A stretch of DNA of 47,326 bases, from NCBI RefSeq assembly GCF_016658545.1, contig NZ_JACVZC010000037.1, positions 1 through 47,326 of the forward strand, given 5' to 3'. Both the position numbers and the translations under genes were made by a program. The notes under the pieces were generated by a model, which was not told the origin of the DNA, did no database searches, and saw only the letters and a program-made list of their open reading frames with translations. Of this stretch, positions 33,436-40,739 are shown one piece after another (positions within the stretch are counted from its first letter, which is position 1; each line of letters begins with the position of its first letter). This stretch comes from Pseudomonas sp. S37 (GTDB lineage Bacteria; Pseudomonadota; Gammaproteobacteria; Pseudomonadales; Pseudomonadaceae).

Positions 33436-34632
33436 CTAAAAAGGGAAGTTTTCTAAATCATTTTTCGTTATGAATTTTGCACAGGCGCCGTGGATATGTG
33501 CTTGAAGCCAAGACTGCCCGTCTTCTGAAGTAAGAGCTCTGTATAGTTTCTCGGCAGGTCGATTATCGGTGCGGAGAACGTATAAGCAGTCGCTGATCGG
33601 GGCAAGTCCACTTTTGACAATTCTAATGCCACTTAGGATGTTTCTCCCTACGCGCGGTATTAAAATGTCGCCAGCCTTGGCTATCACTTTGTTTGAAAGC
33701 TTTGCGTTGCTAGATAGCTCTTCAGAAAAATTTACTTCGCCAGGAATGGTCTGATCCTTTAGATCAGTGGTGTGAAAAATGCGCCATTCATTTTTGAGTG
33801 CTTCGCTGGTTGTAACGCTGCCTCTCAATACAGTGAGTGTGGGAATGCTCTGTTTTGGTACATTTTTTTTGCTGTGACTTCGCCACTTGTAGTAGCTATA
33901 GTCCATTCTGCTTTTGGCTTCTTCTTGAGAAATCCAAATTGGATGCTCCATGCAACCGTCTTTGTTGCATCGATACAGCGCTATTTTTTTTGTTCCTGGC
34001 TTATTCTTCTCTAAGTTGAGAATGAATGTTTTTACTTCGGTTCCCTTAAAAGCATTATCGGGCAGTTCAACGATTTCGGTAATGCAATGTTGTGATAGTA
34101 GCGCGTCTCTAATTGCGTAGTTGCGTTCGCCAGAAATTATGCCAGACGGTATTATTATTCCCAGCTGCCCTTTATCTTTAAGGAGCCATAAGTTTTGGGC
34201 AAGAAATAAAATGTCCGCTCCAACTTTCAATGCCTTGCTCGGTACTGGGAACCCTGCGCGACTAAGTAGCGTGGAAAAATTCGGCTTCCAATCTGCAGCG
34301 ATGAACGGGGGGTTGCAAACGGCTAAGTCCGCGACTCCGCTGGGCAGGCCGATGAGCTCCTCAAGCTGTGGACTCAATGCATCGGCGCAGTAATGGTGGT
34401 GATCTTGAGGCTGGTAAAAAGGCGAGCGCGAAAGCATTGGATCTATATCCACTGATATGCAGCGTGCATCAGGCCAACGACCGTTGACAGCTGAAAGCAG
34501 GGCTCCACCTCCCACCCCTAGCTCCAAGGCGACACTCACGGCATCCTCTTGGAAACGATTCACGAGAAGCGATCCATAGGCTGCGTCAGTGAAATACTGG
34601 CCGTGTCGCTTCTTTTTTTCCTGTGCCTGCAT
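33436..34632 (-). CDS. N6-adenine DNA methylase with target-recognition-like tail
   Basis: 398-residue SAM-dependent DNA methyltransferase. Motif X KKRHGQYFT at residues 7-15, SAM motif I ALELGVGGGALLSA (about 35-48), acidic loop VDIDP (about 61-65), catalytic motif IV NPPF (107-110), and ADILFLAQNLWLLKDKGQLG typical of HsdM-like enzymes. The last 110 residues (GDILIPRVGRN, SDCLYVLRTDN, GACAKFITKNDLENFPF) look like one target-recognition half of a type I S subunit, so it may methylate without a partner. It is first in the operon. No good ribosome site precedes ATG at 34632; the start may be leaderless or different. No endonuclease gene accompanies it. Confidence 0.85.
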   Translation of the reverse strand: MQAQEKKKRHGQYFTDAAYGSLLVNRFQEDAVSVALELGVGGGALLSAVNGRWPDARCISVDIDPMLSRSPFYQPQDHHHYCADALSPQLEELIGLPSGVADLAVCNPPFIAADWKPNFSTLLSRAGFPVPSKALKVGADILFLAQNLWLLKDKGQLGIIIPSGIISGERNYAIRDALLSQHCITEIVELPDNAFKGTEVKTFILNLEKNKPGTKKIALYRCNKDGCMEHPIWISQEEAKSRMDYSYYKWRSHSKKNVPKQSIPTLTVLRGSVTTSEALKNEWRIFHTTDLKDQTIPGEVNFSEELSSNAKLSNKVIAKAGDILIPRVGRNILSGIRIVKSGLAPISDCLYVLRTDNRPAEKLYRALTSEDGQSWLQAHIHGACAKFITKNDLENFPF

Positions 34633-35034
34633 TCAGCGACCGCTCTATCGAAAATATGCATGTTACATCCTATGCAGCGCTGGCAGCACTACGCCCTAGC
34701 GAGTTTTTTGGATCATTTGATTGCCTATCCCCACGTCATCCCGCCAAGAATGCTGAGTGTTATCAGGGATCAAGGCCCCTGCGACCTGTGGGGAATGTCC
34801 TCTACGCGGGACTGGCGGCTCCTTACGTCCGGGAGCAAGGGCATCTCATGATCTGGCCTCCTGAGCACCGTTACCGGTGGGCGGGTGGAGGCAGCACTGG
34901 CTGACGAGACCAGCGCCTGAAGATCCTGAGCCGGGTGAACGCAGCAATGCGATGACCGGGGCATGCCTGACTGTCAGTCAGGTGCAGTCCATTCCCTGAT
35001 CTGCGGCACCATCATCTACATGGCTGTTGCTGGT

Positions 35035-35062
35035 GACATCGGCGTTTGTCACGCCGATTGTC
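35035..35062. repeat. inverted repeat in the island non-coding region
   Basis: GACATCGGCG and CGCCGATTGTC form a stem around TTTGTCA. It belongs to a run of palindromes between the methylase and integrase genes (34633-35622), a 990-base stretch in which no gene is supported. Confidence 0.45.
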
Positions 35063-35116
35063 ACGAGGGGGAATGCCGCAAAGCCACGTGCGATCAGGGC
35101 TGCAGCAGTGGTAGAA

Positions 35117-35150
35117 GTGCCCGTCTCTTTTCAGGAAAAGAGACGGGCAC
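35117..35150. repeat. 34-base palindrome
   Basis: GTGCCCGTCTCTTTTC and its exact complement GAAAAGAGACGGGCAC are separated by only AG, a perfect 16-bp stem. No T-run follows on either strand, so it is not a standard terminator; it may be a protein-binding site, hairpin origin or RNA element. Confidence 0.8.
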
Positions 35151-35384
35151 AGGTTGGCGCAGTATTCGGCCAAGCGGATAGGTTGCTGCAGGGCAGCGAG
35201 GTACGGAGCATCTGGCGCACGAGCGCTTTATGTGTAAGAGCATCCATCACATGGGTAGTGACCGGGCGAGCTGCCGGATGCGAATCGCCCTTGGGGAGAA
35301 CCACCGCCAGAGCGGCGTGACCTTTAAGGTTCGGGTCACCTGGGGTGCTGTCATCGACAGCGTTTGCAACTCCCGGTCTACGCC

Positions 35385-35474
35385 TGTGGACAATGTTCGT
35401 CAAGCAAAGCGATTTCAGGGATTTAGCGCCTGTGGATAAAACTATCCCCCAGTGGACATCAGTGGTTTTCCACA
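35385..35474. other. cluster of three DnaA-box-like sequences
   Basis: TGTGGACAA (35385), TGTGGATAA (35431, an exact DnaA consensus on the minus strand) and TTTTCCACA (35466) lie within 90 bases. The cluster is next to the integrase gene and could form part of a replication origin of the excised element; this is inference. Confidence 0.45.
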
Positions 35475-35510
35475 GACGTAAGCTGTGCCAGCAGTTTTTT
35501 TCTTAGGTAT

Positions 35511-35555
35511 GGTCCTTTCAAACGGGGCGGCTTTGCAGCCCCGTTTGAAAGGACC
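35511..35555. terminator. 18-bp stem after the integrase gene
   Basis: GGTCCTTTCAAACGGGGC and GCCCCGTTTGAAAGGACC form a perfect 18-bp stem with a nine-base loop, 68 bases beyond the integrase stop (minus strand). On the plus strand a T-run precedes it; on the minus strand AAAAAA/CTTAAG-like sequence follows. It may insulate the integrase from the island cargo or be a replication hairpin. Confidence 0.5.
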
Positions 35556-35622
35556 CGCGCGGAGGAGCTTCATGCGGTGCTGTGGGTAACTTCACAGCTA
35601 GTTGAGGTGGTGGTGCGGCGGG

Positions 35623-36942
35623 TTACTCGGTCCTCTTGGCACTGCGAAGGCGCGTGACGTTCTCGCCCGTCTGCTTGGCAAACTCATGCGGCGTCACATG
35701 GTCCTCGCGGTTCGCCTCCAGAAACCGGCTCCACCAGGTCATGATCATCCGGCGCTCTTCGAGGAACTCGGCCTTGTGGGTATAAGCGGCCCGAACGTTG
35801 TTGCGTTCCTTGTGGCTCATCTGCCGCTCGATCGCTATCTCTGACCACAGCCCGGACTCGACCAGCGCACTGCACGCCATAGCTCGGAACCCATGACCGC
35901 AGATATCCACCTTGGTGTCGTAGCCCATCGTCCTGAGCGCGGCATTCACCGTGTTCTCGGACATCGGCTTCCACGGTTTGGCATCCCCCGCGAACACCAG
36001 CTCGAACTTGCCGGTGATCGCGTGGATCTGCTCAAGCAAGGCCACTGCCTGCGGCGATAAGGGTACAACGTGGATGTCCCCGGCCATCTTTGTACCCCTT
36101 GTGGAAAACGGCACACCATCCAGCGCCGGGCGGGTATCGGGGATTTCCCAGATGCCGCGCTTGAGGTCGAACTCGTTCCAGCGGGCGAAGCGCAGTTCAC
36201 TGGAGCGCACGAACACGTGCAGCGATAGCATCACTGTGAGGCGCGTGAGCGGACGACCTTTGTAGCCGTCGATACGCGCCTGTAGCTCAGGCAACCGCGA
36301 TAAGGGTAGTGCGGGTCGATGTGTAACCCGTGGCGTTTTGATCGAGCCATCGAGATCGTGAGCCGGGTTCGCCGTGATCAGTCGCAGCCGTTTGGCTTCG
36401 CGCATGATGCTTTGCAGGTAGTTCTTGATCCTGAGCGCCACGTCGATGGTGCCGCGCTTCGTCACAGCCTCCAGTGGCTGCATGAGGTCGTGGGTGTCCA
36501 ACTCAACGATTGCCCTGGCACCTAACAAAGGGAATACGTGAGTCTTCAACCGGCTGAGCACAGTCTTAGCGTGGCCCGGCGCCCACTTCGGCACCATCCC
36601 GGCATACCAATCGAGCGCAACGCTTTCGAAGGTTCGGCCATTGATGACGGCTTGCACCTTGGCTTGCTGCTTGGACTGGATAGGGTCAATGCCGTTGGCG
36701 AGCTGCTGTTTGAGCTCGAAGCGCTTGTGGCGAGCGTCAGCCAGCCCGAACACTGGATAGTTGCCAAGTGAGGTCAGGCCCTCGCGGCCATCGGGTTTCA
36801 CGTACCTGAGCCGCCAGCCTTTACGACCATTGGGCTTCACGAGCAGGTAAAGGCCATCGCCGTCAAAAAGCTTGTACTCACGTTCGCGAGCCTTTGCAGT
36901 GCGGCAGGCGTTGTCGGTAAGGGGAGCCGTTGTGCGAGCCAT
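35623..36942 (-). CDS. P4-type tyrosine recombinase (integrase)
   Basis: 439-residue site-specific recombinase that inserts the island at tRNA-Thr. N-terminal DUF4102-type arm-binding domain (LTDNACRTAKAREREYKLFDG), core-binding domain about 100-195, catalytic domain about 210-405. Catalytic residues are visible: Arg in FVRSSELRFAR, His-Xaa-Xaa-Arg in GHGFRAMA, His in MSHKERNNVR, and the nucleophile Tyr in AAYTHKA. ATG at 36942 is chosen because GGAAAG precedes it. The gene is intact. A 13-bp inverted repeat overlaps its start (36941-36993). It points away from the tRNA end with its 5' end 160 bases from it, the usual layout for such islands. Confidence 0.93.
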   Translation of the reverse strand: MARTTAPLTDNACRTAKAREREYKLFDGDGLYLLVKPNGRKGWRLRYVKPDGREGLTSLGNYPVFGLADARHKRFELKQQLANGIDPIQSKQQAKVQAVINGRTFESVALDWYAGMVPKWAPGHAKTVLSRLKTHVFPLLGARAIVELDTHDLMQPLEAVTKRGTIDVALRIKNYLQSIMREAKRLRLITANPAHDLDGSIKTPRVTHRPALPLSRLPELQARIDGYKGRPLTRLTVMLSLHVFVRSSELRFARWNEFDLKRGIWEIPDTRPALDGVPFSTRGTKMAGDIHVVPLSPQAVALLEQIHAITGKFELVFAGDAKPWKPMSENTVNAALRTMGYDTKVDICGHGFRAMACSALVESGLWSEIAIERQMSHKERNNVRAAYTHKAEFLEERRMIMTWWSRFLEANREDHVTPHEFAKQTGENVTRLRSAKRTE

Positions 36943-36993
36943 AAGGGTACTTTCCAATGTCGAATTGGTAGGTATCCTTAAAAGTACCCTTAT
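36941..36993. promoter_or_regulatory. inverted repeat at the integrase start
   Basis: ATAAGGGTACTTT (36941-36953) and AAAGTACCCTTAT (36981-36993) are perfect 13-bp inverted copies flanking the integrase start region; one copy covers the start codon. Candidate arm-type binding site or autoregulatory operator for the integrase or an excisionase. Confidence 0.6.
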
Positions 36994-37034
36994 TAGCGCT
37001 GGCTACCCTCGGAATCCGACGGAACGCCAAAACG

Positions 37035-37061
37035 AAAAAAACCGCCAGAAGGCGGGTTTTT
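37035..37061. terminator. bidirectional terminator between tRNA and integrase
   Basis: AACCGCC-AGAA-GGCGGGTTTTT on the plus strand and AAACCCGCC-TTCT-GGCGGTTTTTTT on the minus strand. It ends the tRNA-Thr transcript in its present context. Confidence 0.8.
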
Positions 37062-37104
37062 CGGGGGTTCCAGAGATTTTGAAAGCTTTCTATGGAACCT
37101 TGAA

Positions 37105-37180
<76 letters not shown>

Positions 37181-37191
37181 AATGGGGCGTC

Positions 37192-37219
37192 ATTATAGCG
37201 ATCGTTTGGCGCCTGTAAA
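37192..37219 (-). promoter_or_regulatory. promoter of tRNA-Thr
   Basis: Minus strand: -35 TTTACA (37214-37219), 16-bp spacer, perfect -10 TATAAT (37192-37197), then the GC-rich stretch GACGCCCC typical of stringently controlled tRNA promoters, just before the tRNA 5' end. Confidence 0.85.
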
Positions 37220-37278
37220 CCACTTCGTTGCGAATGTTCGAAAAATGGCTAAGTCACCGGCCCAAAAGAAGAATTTTC

Positions 37279-37527
37279 TTACCAGCCGCGGTGGATGGTG
37301 TTGACGTTTGGCTCGCTTTTGCCCGGGTTGAAGAACAGCTTGTCGTTGTCGCAGCCGCGCTTGCGGCACGGGGTTTCGGTGCGCAGGGGCAGGCCGTTGT
37401 CGCCGCCCAGTTGCATGCCGGGGTGGTTCCAGCCGAGGCTGCTGCCAGGGTGGGGCGCTGGGTGGCTGGCGCAGGCGGTGAGGGCCAGGGCGAAGGTCAG
37501 CAGGGCGAGGGGTTTGGCTTGGGTCAC
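37279..37527 (-). CDS. small putative lipoprotein
   Basis: 82-residue secreted lipoprotein. A short hydrophobic signal (LALLTFALALTAC) ends in a lipobox with Cys at about residue 18. The mature part has a GWNHPGMQLGGDNGLPLR stretch and three further cysteines around ETPCRKRGCDND, ending NTIHRGW. I do not recognise a family. GTG at 37527 is the likely start; further upstream the frame is open but no start with a ribosome site is seen. Confidence 0.65.
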   Translation of the reverse strand: MTQAKPLALLTFALALTACASHPAPHPGSSLGWNHPGMQLGGDNGLPLRTETPCRKRGCDNDKLFFNPGKSEPNVNTIHRGW

Positions 37528-37668
37528 GGTGTGGGTCCAGTGTCGAATCTGGCGCAACGCCAGAAGGTCGCAGGGCTGGCAGGCAGCGCGCGACTCGCTT
37601 TTTAATGATTTGGGGGGTGGATGATACACCGTTGCGGTCGTTGGGCATTAGCCTTGTGTTGCCTGAGC

Positions 37669-37766
37669 GGGCCTCTTCGCGGGTGAACCCGCTCCCACAG
37701 GTCCCACACAAGCTTCAGGACCTGCAGAGATGCTGTGGGAGCGGGTTTACCCGCGAAAGGGCCGGC
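37669..37766. repeat. REP pair (inverted)
   Basis: GCCTCTTCGCGGGTGAACCC with GCTCCCACAG, and 40 bases later TGTGGGAGCGGGTTTACCCG. Typical P. putida REP pair in the gap between the lipoprotein and the DUF3077 leader. Confidence 0.8.
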
Positions 37767-37890
37767 AGCCGTACGAAGATTCTGAACCTGGGGCCTTAAA
37801 GCTTCAGGGTTTGGACGCTTCGGAAGTATCCTACGCGTGCCGCCGAAGTATCGCTGTTGTCGGGGAAGTGGCTCACGGATACCTTTTTCG

Positions 37891-38020
37891 GGTCGCTCTG
37901 GCGACCGGGTGTGAGAACCCTTCTTTGGACAAGCACTACCACTCAATGGTGGTCGTACGCGGGCAGGCTTTGGCCTGGCCGGGGCTTACTTGTTCACTCG
38001 GTTTCTCACCCTGCGTACGG
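37891..38020 (+). ncRNA. structured leader upstream of the DUF3077 gene
   Basis: Hairpin GGTCGC-TCTG-GCGACC (37891-37906), then a closing helix GGGTGTGAGAACC (37907-37919) with GGTTTCTCACCC (38000-38011), inner helix ACAAG/CTTGT (37929/37989), and two hairpins inside: ACCAC-TCAATG-GTGGT (37938-37953) and CAGGC-TTTG-GCCTG (37964-37977). GTACGC (37955-37960) can also pair with GCGTAC (38013-38018), giving a competing fold. The element ends 65 bases before the gene. The layout recalls C4-type antisense leader RNAs of phages; it is not identified by homology here. Confidence 0.45.
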
Positions 38021-38083
38021 CTGCCACCCTAAATCCGTGAGAAAGATTTCTGGCAGTCCCCTTCCTCAGAACAAGGTTTTGCC

Positions 38084-38359
38084 ATGAACAAAGATATTCT
38101 CGAGCCAATCACCACCGCAGGCGTAGAAACCTTCCTCGCCGCCGGTAACCCATCCCTCAATTTGTTGCGCGTCGAGCCCGGCGTCCCGGTCGATGCTGCC
38201 TATGAGCATGTCTCGATCCTGATGGGCTATATCAAGCACCTTGTGCGCGAGGGGGATATGGAAGATGACCATAAATTCCTCGGCGCGGCGGACTACCTGT
38301 GCGACATGGCCAAGGCGCTGATGAACGATATCGAGATTGCCAAGAACAAGGCGCACTGA
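38084..38359 (+). CDS. DUF3077-family small protein
   Basis: 91-residue acidic, soluble protein (MNKDILEPITTAG, LLRVEPGVPVDAAYEHVSIL, FLGAADYLCDMAKALMNDIE). The pattern is that of the DUF3077 proteins found in many copies in Pseudomonas; function unknown. AAGG at about 38072 precedes the ATG. The gene stands alone behind an unusual structured leader, which suggests post-transcriptional control. The helical, amphipathic C-terminal half may mediate dimerisation. Confidence 0.8.
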   Translation: MNKDILEPITTAGVETFLAAGNPSLNLLRVEPGVPVDAAYEHVSILMGYIKHLVREGDMEDDHKFLGAADYLCDMAKALMNDIEIAKNKAH

Positions 38360-38368
38360 CGCGGTCCT

Positions 38369-38484
38369 TGTAGGAGCGGCCTTGTGTCGCGATGGGGCGC
38401 GCAGCGGCCCCCGGTTTTGGCGTTTTGGCAGAGATTGCCGGGGCTGCTTTGCAGCCCTTTCGCGACGCAAGGCCGCTCCTACAG
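38369..38484. repeat. REP pair (inverted)
   Basis: TGTAGGAGCGGCCTTGTGTC and the inverted GCGACGCAAGGCCGCTCCTA enclose GGGGCTGCTTTGCAGCCC. After it, up to 38716, there is a further perfect 9-bp stem AGCCAAGCG/CGCTTGGCT (38636-38663) and an exact DnaA box TTATCCACA (38695-38703); no gene is supported there. Confidence 0.8.
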
Positions 38485-38716
38485 AAGAGCGCGATTGCAG
38501 GAGTATTGCCAACCACAAGAAATGTTTATGCACAAGTAGCATTGACGTCTTGCGCGAAAGGCATGCCGAGTCGCTACGCCGCTGGTCTTTGCGCAAACGC
38601 CTGTTTTTACTGGGCTTGACCTACGAGCCGGAATAAGCCAAGCGTTTGAAATAGCGCTTGGCTCCAACAGGTAATCACAAGCTTGTTCACAGAGTTATCC
38701 ACAGGTTGTGCTGCGG

Positions 38717-39922
38717 CTAACGGTCGCGTTCAGCCAGGATCAGCAGGTTGCGCGGGGTCAGTGGATAGTCGCAGAACAGGCCCAGCTGGACGTCGTAGCC
38801 TTGTTCTTCGAGGAACAGGGCGCGATCGAGTACCAGCCACAGCTCCAGTGGCCGACGGAACAGATTGCGCACGCGCTCCAGGTTGCGTACCTCGGCCAGA
38901 CGTTGCCAGCCGGCGGCTTCCAGTGCTGCCCAGTCCGGTTTGCCGTGCAGCGGCAGTTGCTTGAGCTCAGCCAGGTCGCGGCAGTATTGCTCAAACGGCT
39001 TCTCCAGCCAGGCCACTGGCAGCGAAGGGGTCGGCAGGTAGTCGTCGGCCTGGCGCTGCTGGCGTTGCAGCAGGTCAAACCCCAAGCGGCGGGCCATCGA
39101 GGTGTCGCGCTGGCGCCGCACGCGGGCGCCGGCGGTGACGGTTTCGCTCAGGGGTAAGCCAAGGTCGTCCAGTGACAGTTGCAGGGCTGACGCCTGCGCG
39201 GCTGTGGATAACGGCTGGTAGTGCTGCGCTGCAATGCGGTTGTAGCAGCACGGCGCCACGGCCAGTTGCCGGCAGCCTTGCTGGCTGGCCAGTTGCATCA
39301 GGTGTACATGCAGGTCGCCACAGGCGTGCAGGGCTACCACGCTTTTTGCACCATCAAGGTGGCGGGCGCTGTCGCTGGCCATCACATCCTGGTGCACGTG
39401 CTGCGCAGGGAGGTGGTGGTGCGTGCTCAGGGTCTGGCCGGCGGCGACCAGTTCGGCGTCGTATTCCAGGCAGGTCAGCCGTTGGCCGGGTTGCAGCAGG
39501 CGGCGGCCGAGGTGGCCCTTGCCGGAGCACCAGTCCAGCCAGTGGCGGGGTTGGTTGCGGAAGGCAAGGTGGCTGGCGAAGGCTTCGATCTGCTGCCATT
39601 TGCGGCCGGGGACGGCTACGTCCAGGCGGTGGGCGGCGGGCGGCAGGTCGGTTGCCGGGAGATTGCCGAGGGCGGCTAGCTGTTGGGCTTGCCGGGCCAG
39701 TTGCGGGAACGGGGTGGGCAACAAATCAGCAGCGTCGGGGTTTTCTGCATCTGCCAGGGAGGACTGGCGCAAGTGGGCGGCGAGCTCGGGGTGTGTGGTT
39801 TCCCAGCCCAGTTGCAGGGTGGTGAAAGGGCGCGGTTTCCACAGCGGTTGGTGCTCGATCAGGAATTGGTCGAGAGCCTGGAAGCGGGTGTTCAGGTGGT
39901 GGCTGTGGAGGTGGCTGGGCAT
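38717..39922 (-). CDS. SAM-dependent methyltransferase (Methyltransf_32-like)
   Basis: 401-residue soluble methyltransferase. SAM-binding motif LDWCSGKGHLGRRLL (about 130-144), acidic motif CLEYDAEL, and VALHACGDLHVHLM with the cysteine-containing motif seen in this family, followed by APCCYNRIA. The C-terminal 150 residues are helical and basic. The substrate, perhaps RNA or protein, is unknown. ATG at 39922 is chosen; the frame continues upstream only through REP sequence (encoding SGFTREEAL), so that extension is not real. Confidence 0.8.
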   Translation of the reverse strand: MPSHLHSHHLNTRFQALDQFLIEHQPLWKPRPFTTLQLGWETTHPELAAHLRQSSLADAENPDAADLLPTPFPQLARQAQQLAALGNLPATDLPPAAHRLDVAVPGRKWQQIEAFASHLAFRNQPRHWLDWCSGKGHLGRRLLQPGQRLTCLEYDAELVAAGQTLSTHHHLPAQHVHQDVMASDSARHLDGAKSVVALHACGDLHVHLMQLASQQGCRQLAVAPCCYNRIAAQHYQPLSTAAQASALQLSLDDLGLPLSETVTAGARVRRQRDTSMARRLGFDLLQRQQRQADDYLPTPSLPVAWLEKPFEQYCRDLAELKQLPLHGKPDWAALEAAGWQRLAEVRNLERVRNLFRRPLELWLVLDRALFLEEQGYDVQLGLFCDYPLTPRNLLILAERDR

Positions 39923-39946
39923 GAGAAGAAGTGTATCGGTTTTAAG

Positions 39947-40037
39947 GGCCTCTTCGCGGGTGAACCCGCTCACACAGGATTAGCACAGGTTTCGAGGCCT
40001 GTGATGTACCTGTGGGAGCGGGCGTGCCCGCGAAGCA
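39947..40037. repeat. REP pair (inverted)
   Basis: GGGCCTCTTCGCGGGTGAAC and TGTGGGAGCGGGCGTGCCCG face each other between the methyltransferase gene and hisM. Confidence 0.75.
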
Positions 40038-40049
40038 GTCAGTGAGCTA

Positions 40050-40739
40050 TCAGCGACCCTGGCAGGCATCCACGCGTAACCAGCGCTCCAGCAGCTTGAA
40101 GCCCTGCACCAGCAGGAACGAGATCACCAGGTAGAACACGCCAGCAGCAAAGAAGATTTCCACCGGCAGGTAGGTGCGGGCAATGATGGTACGGGCCATG
40201 CCGGTCAGTTCCAGCAGGGTCACGGTACTGGCCAGGGCGCTGGCCTTGAGCATCAGGATCACTTCGTTGCTGTACGCCGGCAGGCCGATGCGGGCAGCGC
40301 GCGGCAGCATGATGTAGAACAGTGCCTTGCCCCGCGACATGCCCAGGGCCCGTGCTGCCTCAATCTCACCCTTGGGGATGGACTGCAGCGCGCCACGCAA
40401 AATCTCGGCGATATAGGCGGCGGTGTGCAGGGTCATGGTCAGCACGGTGCACCAGAACGGATCGCGCAGGTACGGCCACAGCGAGCTCGAACGCACGGCA
40501 TCGAACTGCGCCAGGCCGTAGTAGACCAAAAACAATTGCACCAGCAGCGGCGTACCACGGAAGAAGAAGATATAGCTGAACGGCACCGCGCGCACGTACC
40601 AGTGGCGCGAGGAGCGGGCGATGCCCAGCGGGATGGCCAGGATCAACCCGGCAACCACGGCAATGGCCACCAGCTCCAGGGTCAGCACCGCACCCTCGGC
40701 CAGGCGTGGCAGCCATTTGAAGATGACTTCCCAATTCAT
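40050..40739 (-). CDS. amino-acid ABC transporter permease (HisM type)
   Basis: 229-residue inner-membrane permease with five predicted membrane segments. The EAA motif for contact with the ATPase is EIEAARALGMSRGKALFYIMLP, preceded by FFFRGTPLLVQL. ATG at 40739 overlaps the preceding permease stop by one base (TAATG), showing translational coupling; the longer frame upstream lies inside that gene. Forms a heterodimer with the HisQ-type permease. Confidence 0.9.
   Translation of the reverse strand: MNWEVIFKWLPRLAEGAVLTLELVAIAVVAGLILAIPLGIARSSRHWYVRAVPFSYIFFFRGTPLLVQLFLVYYGLAQFDAVRSSSLWPYLRDPFWCTVLTMTLHTAAYIAEILRGALQSIPKGEIEAARALGMSRGKALFYIMLPRAARIGLPAYSNEVILMLKASALASTVTLLELTGMARTIIARTYLPVEIFFAAGVFYLVISFLLVQGFKLLERWLRVDACQGR

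Noticed and set aside
29023..34632. Complete type I restriction-modification system
   Set aside because: Only a methylase is present; no HsdR-like helicase-nuclease and no separate S gene.
34549..35439. Several short frames (e.g. 34623-34904 plus, 35027-35320 plus, 35131-35403 minus) in the island non-coding region
   Set aside because: Mutually overlapping, no ribosome sites, no recognisable domains, and interrupted by palindromes.
35100..35560. Retron-type msr/msd locus suggested by strong hairpins
   Set aside because: No reverse transcriptase gene is present in the window.
37193..37711. 172-residue minus-strand frame over the tRNA promoter and lipoprotein gene
   Set aside because: Out of frame with the lipobox-containing lipoprotein and runs across the tRNA promoter and REP DNA.
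38337..38636. 99-residue plus-strand frame
   Set aside because: It is translated REP sequence overlapping the end of the DUF3077 gene.
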